Assembly (NCBI RefSeq): GCF_036898095.1
Contig: NC_090731.1
Coordinates: 142,029,009-142,093,008, forward strand
DNA: 64,000 nucleotides
Reading direction: 5' to 3'
Source: Palaemon carinicauda
Lineage: Eukaryota; Arthropoda; Malacostraca; Decapoda; Palaemonidae
Made by a program: the position numbers and the translations under genes. Numbering within the stretch: position 1 is the first letter of the stretch; each line of letters begins with the position of its first letter. Shown in pieces: positions 55,301-64,000 of the stretch. The notes under the pieces were generated by a model. That model was not told the DNA's origin. It made no database searches and was given only the letters and a program-made list of their open reading frames with translations.

Positions 55301-57960
55301 TTCTATAGTTGGAGGGAATAGGATAGTTTTGAGAAAGAAAATGGAAGTGAAAAGTAATGTACGATGAGGTGAATGATTCTATAGTTGGAGGGAATAGGAT
55401 AGTTTTGAGAAAGAAAATGGAAGTGAAAAGTAATGTACGATGAGGGGAATGATTCTATAGTTGGAGGGAATAGGGCAGTTTTGAGAAAGAAAATGGAAGT
55501 GAAAAGTAATGTACGATGAGGGGAATGATTCTATAGTTGGAGGGAATAGGGCAGTTTTGAGAAAGAAAATGGAAGTGAAAAGTAATGTACGATGAGGGGA
55601 ATGATTCTATAGTTGGAGGGAAAAGGGCAGTTTTGAGAAAGAAAATGGAAGTGAAAAGTAATGTACGATGAGGGGAATGATTCTATAGTTGGAGGGAATA
55701 GGGCAGTTTTGAGAAAGAAAATGGAAGTGAAAAGTAATGTACGAGTGATTCTATAGTTGGAGGGAATAGGGCAGTTTTGAGAAAGAAAATGGAAGTGAAA
55801 AGTAATGTACGATGAGGGGAATGATTCTATAGTTGGAGGGAATGGGGCTGTTTTGAGAAAGAAAATGGAAGTGAAAAGTAATGTACGATGAGGGGAATGA
55901 TTCTATAGTTGGAGGGAATGGGGCAGTTTTGAGAAAGAAAATGGAAGTGAAAAGTAATGTACGATGAGGGGAATGATTCTATAGTTGGAGGGAATGGGGC
56001 AGTTTTGAGAAAGAAAATGGAAGTGAAAATTAATGTACGATGAGGGGAATGATTCTATAGTTGGAGGGAATGGGGCAGTTTTGAGAAAGAAAATGGAAGT
56101 GAAAAGTAATGTACGATGAGGTGAATGATTCTATAGTTGGAGGGAAGAGGGCAGTTTTGAGAAAGAAAATGGAAGTGAAAAGTAATGTACGATGAGGGGA
56201 ATGATTCTATAGTTGGAGGGAATGGGGCAGTTTTGAGAAAGAAAATGGAAGTGAAAAGTAATGTACGATGAGTTGAATGATTCTATAGCTGGAGGGAATA
56301 GGATAGTTTTGAGAAAGAAAATGGAAGTGAAAAGTAATGTACGATGAGGTGAATGATTCTATAGTTGGAGGGAATAGGATAGTTTTGAGAAAGAAAATGG
56401 AAGTGAAAAGTAATGTACGATGAGGGGAATGATTCTATAGTTGGAGGGAATAGGGCAGTTTTGAGAAAGAAAATGGAAGTGAAAAGTAATGTACGATGAG
56501 GGGAATGATTCTATAGTTGGAGGGAATAGGGCAGTTTTGAGAAAGAAAATGGAAGTGAAAAGTAATGTACGATGAGGGGAATGATTCTATAGTTGGAGGG
56601 AAAAGGGCAGTTTTGAGAAAGAAAATGGAAGTGAAAAGTAATGTACGATGAGGGGAATGATTCTATAGTTGGAGGGAATAGGGCAGTTTTGAGAAAGAAA
56701 ATGGAAGTGAAAAGTAATGTACGAGTGATTCTATAGTTGGAGGGAATAGGACAGTTTTGAGAAAGAAAATGGAAGTGAAAAGTAATGTACGATGAGGGGA
56801 ATGATTCTATAGTTGGAGGGAATAGGGCAGTTTTGAGAAAGAAAATAGTTGGAGGGAATAGGGCAGTTTTGAGAAAGAAAATGGAAGTGAAAAGTAATGT
56901 ACGATGAGGGGAATGATTCTATAGTTGGAGGGAATGGGGCAGTTTTGAGAAAGAAAATGGAAGTGAAAAGTAATGTACGATGAGGGGAATGATTCTATAG
57001 TTGGAGGGAATGGGACAGTTTTGAGAAAGAAAATGGAAGTGAAAAGTAATGTACGATGAGGGGAATGATTCTATAGTTGGAGGGAATGGGGCAGTTTTGA
57101 GAAAGAAAATGGAAGTGAAAAGTAATGTACGATGAGGGGAATGATTCTATAGTTGGAGGGAATGGGGCAGTTTTGAGAAAGAAAATGGAAGTGAAAAGTA
57201 ATGTACGATGAGGGGAATGATTCTATAGTTGGAGGGAATGGGGCAGTTTTGAGAAAGAAAATGGAAGTGAAAAGTAATGTACGATGAGGGGAATGATTCT
57301 ATAGTTGGAGGGAATGGGGCAGTTTTGAGAAAGAAAATGGAAGTGAAAAGTAATGTACGATGAGGGGAATGATTCTATAGTTGGAGGGAATGGGGCAGTT
57401 TTGAGAAAGAAAATGGAAGTGAAAAGTAATGTACGATGAGGGGAATGATTCTATAGTTGGAGGGAATGGGGCAGTTTTGAGAAAGAAAATGGAAGTGAAA
57501 AGTAATGTACGATGAGGGGAATGATTCTATAGTTGGAGGGAATGGGGCAGTTTTGAGAAAGAAAATGGAAGTGAAAAGTAATGTACGATGAGGTGAATGA
57601 TTCTATAGTTGGAGGGAATAGGGCAGTTTTGAGAAAGAAAATGGAAGTGAAAAGTAATGTACGATAAGGTTAATGATTGTATAGTTGGAGGGAATAGGGC
57701 AGTTTTGAGAAAGAAAATGGAAGTGAAAAGTAATGTACGATGAGGTGAATGATTCTATAGTTGGAGGGAATAGGGCAGTTTTGAGAAAGAAAATGGAAGT
57801 GAAAAGTAATGTACGATAAGGTTAATGATTGTATAGTTTGAGGGAATAGGGCAGTTTTGAGAAAGAAAATGGAAGTGAAAAGTGATGTACGATGAGGTGA
57901 ATGATTCTATATTTGAAGTGAATAAAACAGTTTTAAGAATAACAGTGGAAGTGTAACATA
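46317..57960 (+). repeat. 76 bp satellite array, about 150 monomers
   Basis: The monomer reads about TGATTCTATAGTTGGAGGGA, ATAGGGCAGTTTTGAGAAAG, AAAATGGAAGTGAAAAGTAA, TGTACGATGAGGGGAA (76 bp; for example TCTATAG at 49381 and 49457). Edges are diverged (46.3-47.3 kb and the last unit at about 57900-57960) and the interior is homogenised. Recurrent alternatives are GGGCAG/GGATAG/GGACAG, GAGGTGAA/GAGGGGAA, AGTATAG, and a GAGAAAGTGGAACAG class. 75 bp (GTGAAAATAATG) and 68 bp (TACGAGTGATTC) length variants occur. It is A/G-rich on the plus strand. In one phase each monomer is open for about 25 codons and ends in TGA, but 76 is not a multiple of three, so long minus-strand frames (up to 115 codons) are chance products. 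I know of no named satellite matching it. Confidence 0.97.
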
Positions 57961-59385
<1,425 letters not shown>

Positions 59386-59402
59386 ACACACACACACACA
59401 TA

Positions 59403-59480
<78 letters not shown>
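59386..59480. repeat. (CA)n-(TG)n-(TA)n microsatellite
   Basis: (CA)n then a palindromic CACATATGTGTG centre, then (TA)n to about 59480. Confidence 0.96.
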
Positions 59481-59483
<3 letters not shown>

Positions 59484-59540
59484 GCCTACATACACACATA
59501 TACGCACTGTCACCTACAGTACATCAACTGTTAAAAATTT

Positions 59541-59764
59541 GCCATAAAAAACGGTAAAAATCCTGGAATAAATGATGCCAGGAATTTACCATTTTAAAAA
59601 CGGACATATTAACTTTAAGGGGTGATATTACGGTCACCAACCCGTAAAAGATAATAACAAAGTAGGATAGAAATTACGGTCGCATATATTTTACTGAAAT
59701 ACGGCTGAAAACCGCATATTTTTACAGATAATTTCCGATTAAGATTACGGGGTTTTTTATGTGT
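59541..59764 (+). mobile_element. Palindromic MITE-like element, copy 2
   Basis: Begins CCATAAAAAACGGTAAAAAT and ends ATTACGGGGTTTTTTATG, which form short terminal inverted repeats (CATAAAAAAC on the outside). Near the left end is a hairpin, GGTAAAAATCCTGG / CCAGGAATTTACC, with loop AATAAATGATG. The rest aligns with the reverse complement of 20700-20915. Confidence 0.78.
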
Positions 59765-60639
59765 AGACTGAAATGCCTAAAAAAGACAGCACTGTGCCTT
59801 ACTCCGTAGACCGACAGTATACACTCATCCATTCTAAGGAGCATTCAATGACACTTAACGTTTCCGTTCTTGGTCGTGGTGATATCCATCAACATCAATA
59901 TTTCAAATTCTAAGTCCTTTCTTCAATCCAATGTCAGGATCTGCATTCACAAGAGGAGGAGGGAGAAGGAGCTGTCCTCAATCAGAAGAGGTGGTGAAAG
60001 GAAAGGAGGAATTGCGATCTGCAAATGAAAATGTTGACGGATCACTCTGACCAGGAACTGAAATGAAAAGTAGCTCTGAATATTCTGGAGAATTGACGTG
60101 AGTATACCGTCAGCGGGTGGAACTGTGTCATATTGCTGTGTTTTTATACGTGCCATTGCAGTGTGGGTGGCGGTGTCTTTAATCCATATAGTATATACAT
60201 AGTCATATTTATTATTTTTGTATGATAATTCGTAGTCTGGTTTGGGTTGTTTCATATGTTGTTAATTATAAATTTAGTTTCAAGTCGTTTGTTCCAAAGT
60301 GCTCTTTTTTTTATTTCAGTGTTAAGAAATATCGGTTAGGGGTCAATTTAAATGTCCTGTTCAAGAGATTAGTTGCCGTTACAAAGTCAGGGGAAGGTTT
60401 GCATTGTAGAGAATATCTGTCAGTAAGAAAGATTCAAGGGTGTAGGGTATGTTTGCAAAGTTTATAATATATAAGATTATCAATATGAAGCAAACATGGA
60501 CCTAGAGGTTTTTGATGATACGAAATCTTATGTTTGAATTAAGATTGGCCAGTGTCTGATTAATAAAGGGAAAAGTGGGTGGAGTTATGAGTGGGGATGG
60601 GAAAAGCAAAGAAGGAACGAATCCAAATTAGTGGATATG
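59765..60639. other. No gene recognised
   Basis: A minus frame at 59947-60255 (102 codons, starting MKQPKPDYELSYKNNKYDYV) has protein-like composition in its first half but no domain I know. The plus frame at 60222-60467 overlaps it antiparallel. Neither is supported as a gene. Confidence 0.35.
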
Positions 60640-60810
60640 AAAGTGGAGTAAAGGGAATGTAGAATGGTTCATGTTTGCTGATTATGCCACTTTATTTTTT
60701 TTTATTAACAAATGAGAAATGTAGAGATAACAGATGAGAAATGTAGAAATTTGGTAAGAGTATGAAAGTGGAAAATTTGATATAGCCAATAAAAGTAATA
60801 TTATATAGGT
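60640..60810 (+). pseudogene. Possible decayed LINE RT fragment (FADD region)
   Basis: VEWFMFADYATL, followed with stops and frameshifts by TDEKCRNLVRV and a SGKFDIANKSN-like string, resembles the FADD-AL...EKL-LV...KSKVM section of LINE reverse transcriptases. The catalytic FADD would read FADY here. Heavily broken; the similarity is by eye and weak. Confidence 0.4.
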
Positions 60811-60906
60811 AAATGGGGGCTAAGAAGAAAACTATAGTAGTCTGTCTGAAGTTACCGGGAAATGAGTTGATGTTTACAGGTGTTTGAGTGTTGAAGGGAA
60901 TGATTT

Positions 60907-61062
60907 CTATTCAGTAACAATATAGGTTCGTCCATAACCCTTATTTGTTGTCTCAACATTTTCATTGAACATTATTTTAGTTTCACTCATATTGATTTTC
61001 AGTCCTACATTTTTTCTGTTTTCTCTATTCAAATCTTCTATCATCTTGTATAATTCCTCTCA
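60907..61062 (-). pseudogene. RTE-like LINE reverse transcriptase fragment
   Basis: The minus strand is open for about 50 codons: EELYKMIEDLNRENRKNVGL then KINMSETKIMFNENVETTNK, ending at a stop. The pattern (EDLNxxxxxVGLKxNxxKTKxM) is the segment just after the FADD motif in RTE-type LINE proteins. The upstream FADD block and downstream YLG block are missing, so this is an isolated fragment. Confidence 0.75.
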
Positions 61063-61863
<801 letters not shown>

Positions 61864-61866
<3 letters not shown>

Positions 61867-62940
61867 TGTACGAGTTATGATAACATTACTCATTCTCATC
61901 AATATATATTCACCTATTTTTTGGGTTTTAAAATGTATAATGCTATTTGAATCTTATATTTAAATGTCTATGTATTGAGTTTGCGCTAATGTATATCTAT
62001 GTAGAATTTTGCTTAAAGATACATGTTTACAGATGAAGGGAAACGTATTAAACTTCATTTCGGCTCAATATGTTTAGGATAATTAAATAATAAATCCTCC
62101 AGACATATAAAAAGACATAATTTTTTAATGCTTCAAATAAGGAGGAGGACTAAGCGACCAAAAGGCAGCCTAAAATCTCCTCCTCCTTTATCTTGATCAT
62201 ATGTCAAAGTTGGTCACGCGTAAAAATGGCCCCGCCAGAATTCATGAATTATCATTCTATCCTCAATACAAAAATGTCCAATAAAGCAGAACTTGAATAA
62301 CATTATAAATGGATGGTTTTAATTTACCAATAAGGTGTTAAAGGATGGTTAGTGGATGTTAAGTTCTTTTTTTTCTGCATAAAATGGGGCAAACAAAAAA
62401 ATAATATTTAGGATGCCTTTTGACTGTGGTGACTATCAATCGCGGCCTGTAAATAATATTAGTATTAAGCAGCTTCACAGGGCAGTCAGTAGGTTTTGTA
62501 CATAATTCAATATGTTGCACCTAAACATTAATAGGAGACAGTCAGAAGAGAGGAGAGATAGTAAGCTTAATACGGTATCTTTTTCTTGTATTATTCTTTT
62601 TCACAAAATGAAAAGAAAGTCATTATAAAAACCTCCAGAAGAAAATAACCAGTTATAACGCTTCTTGAGACGAACAAGTCTAGAAATAAAAGGGAGATGG
62701 CAGCAAGATGAGAATTCCAAAACTAAAGAAGCAAACAGACATCTTACTGAACAATGAAATAGATTACAAGGTTCTGAACTAGCTGGTCTAACATCATTGC
62801 AGGAAAGGAAGATACTCGTTTCAAGTCACTGGAGCACATACACAACTAATTAGACATAAACAATTCCTTATTCCAGACCTGGATGTTTCTGACACCGTCA
62901 TTTAATGAAATATATGTACAGTACATGATTAAAGGTCCAG
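61864..62940. other. No gene recognised
   Basis: Unique AT-rich sequence; only short open frames. Confidence 0.35.
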
Positions 62941-62946
62941 TCACAC

Positions 62947-63410
62947 ATGCATGTTTAGGCCAGCCGTATTATCACGTATCAAAAAGTGCACGTATAACGT
63001 CAGTACAACGCAGTTCGCTGGTTCATGCAACGCAGTAATTGTGGAAACGTCCCAGCAACCTAGGACGTACCTTGCCGTATGAACGGTACCTCGTGGATAC
63101 CTGGCGGTACGGCGAGGGCCACGTATATTGTGGGCAGCTCACAATATACGTGGGTCGTCACGTATCCGTGATTGTACTTGACTATACGTTGGGCGCACGG
63201 GAGGCCAACCTAGGGGCAACCGGAACATACGTGAACATACGTAATGTATAACGTCAGTGCTAAGGAAGCCCAACGCCATCTTCACGTATTGTGGCTGTTT
63301 CCCCGCCAAACACGCCAACCCACGCCACCGCCAGGTAGCGTTAAGGCAGCGGCGCGGCAACGTGGCTTCAGTGTGACAGAGAGAGCCGTACGGCTGGCCT
63401 AAACATGCAT
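62947..63410. mobile_element. TIR element with central palindrome, about 464 bp
   Basis: Left end ATGCATGTTTAGGCCAGCCG with TA (62947-62968) is a perfect inverted match, 22 of 22, to the right end (63389-63410). The interior is GC-rich and CGTA-rich (many ACGTA, CGTAC and TACGT words), unlike its surroundings. It contains a perfect 14 bp stem with a 7 nt loop at 63119-63153 (CCACGTATATTGTG / CACAATATACGTGG). The right end is followed by a run of A. It has no transposase, so it would be non-autonomous. The plus and minus frames inside it are not credible proteins. Confidence 0.85.
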
Positions 63411-63511
63411 AAAAAAAAAACCCTAAAACACGAAGAAACAAAGGAGCTACCAAATATAGTAAAACCAGAGCAAGTGTGAAACTTCATCCCGATAATAACC
63501 ATTCGATTTCG

Positions 63512-63513
<2 letters not shown>

Positions 63514-63552
<39 letters not shown>

Positions 63553-63665
63553 ATGCTAAGCTACAACCCTAGTTGGAAAAGCAGGATGCTATAAGCCCAG
63601 GGGCCCCAACAGGGAAAATAGCCCAGTGCGGAAAGGAAATAAGGAAAAATAAAATATTTTAAAAA
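63514..63665 (-). mobile_element. LINE 3' tail, minus strand
   Basis: The reverse complement reads CACTGGGCTATTTTCCCTGT, TGGGGCCCCTGGGC, TTATAGCATCCTGCTTTTCC and AACTAGGGTTGTAGCTTAGC, ending in (AAT)n (plus 63514-63550). It is the same 3' terminus as the LINE at 44263-45154, strongly 5'-truncated to about 115 bp plus tail. Confidence 0.85.
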
Positions 63666-63764
63666 TAGTAGTTGGATGGTGAATGACTGTCAGGTACCGC
63701 CCAGCACCCTTTTTATACCTGGGAGTATAGAGGAGGCATGCCTGGCACCAACCTCGCGCTGATA

Positions 63765-64000
63765 TACCTCTGACGAAAGTCTGACGTAGCTCTGACGTTG
63801 CTCTGACGTAGCTCTTATGTAGCTCTGACGTAGCTCTGACGGCACTTGACGTACCACCTACGTCACCATACCTAGTAAAGACGTTATGCTTGCGTGACCC
63901 TTCACGTACTACCTGGAAGTATGTCCATACAGTAGGTCCACATAACGTATGCACAACGTAAGTACAACGCACAACGGCTGCCACTCACGCACTACGTCAC
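63765..64000. repeat. CGTA-rich region with 12 bp tandem units, cut by window end
   Basis: TCTGACGTAGCT recurs as five to six 11-12 bp units (about 63776-63842). It is followed by dispersed ACGTA, CACGTA, TACGTCA and CAACGTA words to the window end. GTAAGTACAACGCA near the end resembles GTCAGTACAACGCA inside the TIR element at 62947-63410, so this may be part of a related element continuing beyond the window. Confidence 0.6.

Noticed and set aside
46317..57960. CRISPR-like or spaced-repeat array
   Set aside because: Units are contiguous without unique spacers, variation is spread over the monomer, and the setting is eukaryotic.

Overview
The window looks like intergenic DNA from a large, repeat-rich crustacean genome, most likely a decapod shrimp or prawn. 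Three things point that way: very dense (TA)n, (CT/GA)n, (TG)n and (AAT)n microsatellites (about a tenth of the bases), relics of non-LTR retrotransposons, Helitrons and a tRNA-derived SINE, and an AT-rich background. I recognise no intact host protein-coding gene, rRNA or functional tRNA. Nearly all long open frames are by-products of microsatellites (alternating I/Y, S/L or R/E), of satellites, or of strand-biased composition. The species assignment is inference.

Layout. 0-12 kb: microsatellites, two copies of a retroelement sharing a LINE-like 3' tail (1.4-2.1 and 6.8-7.4 kb), a paired composite repeat (6.4 and 11.1 kb) and a 500-N assembly gap. 12.07-12.42 kb: a tRNA-derived SINE on the minus strand. 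12.4-16.2 kb: unique-looking AT-rich sequence. 16.2-18.4 kb: a tandem array of about 38 bp units with nested higher-order copies. 19-26 kb: RTE-like LINE fragments, a palindromic MITE-like element, a third tail copy, a purine-biased tract, a foldback element between two (TA)n arrays, and a decayed Helitron/Pif1-type helicase. 26.6-43 kb: mostly unique sequence broken by (TA)n arrays, with a TIR element at 33.9 kb and a four-unit about 144 bp tandem repeat at 35.9 kb. 43.5-45.2 kb: repeat fragments and the most informative LINE, which has reverse-transcriptase C-terminal coding remnants and an (AAT)n tail.

46.3-58.0 kb is the dominant structure: a 76 bp satellite of about 150 monomers with internal higher-order duplications, regional variant zones and degenerate edges. 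The last 6 kb hold another copy of the palindromic MITE, two opposed LINE fragments, a TIR element with a central perfect palindrome (62.9-63.4 kb), a minus-strand LINE tail, and a CGTA-rich tandem region running off the window edge.

The best candidates for something undescribed are the 76 bp satellite with its 4.25 kb-offset and 980 bp higher-order copies, the 38 bp array, the MITE whose hairpin loop is inverted between its two copies, and the shared LINE/non-autonomous 3' tail. These are readings by eye; copy counts and boundaries are approximate.
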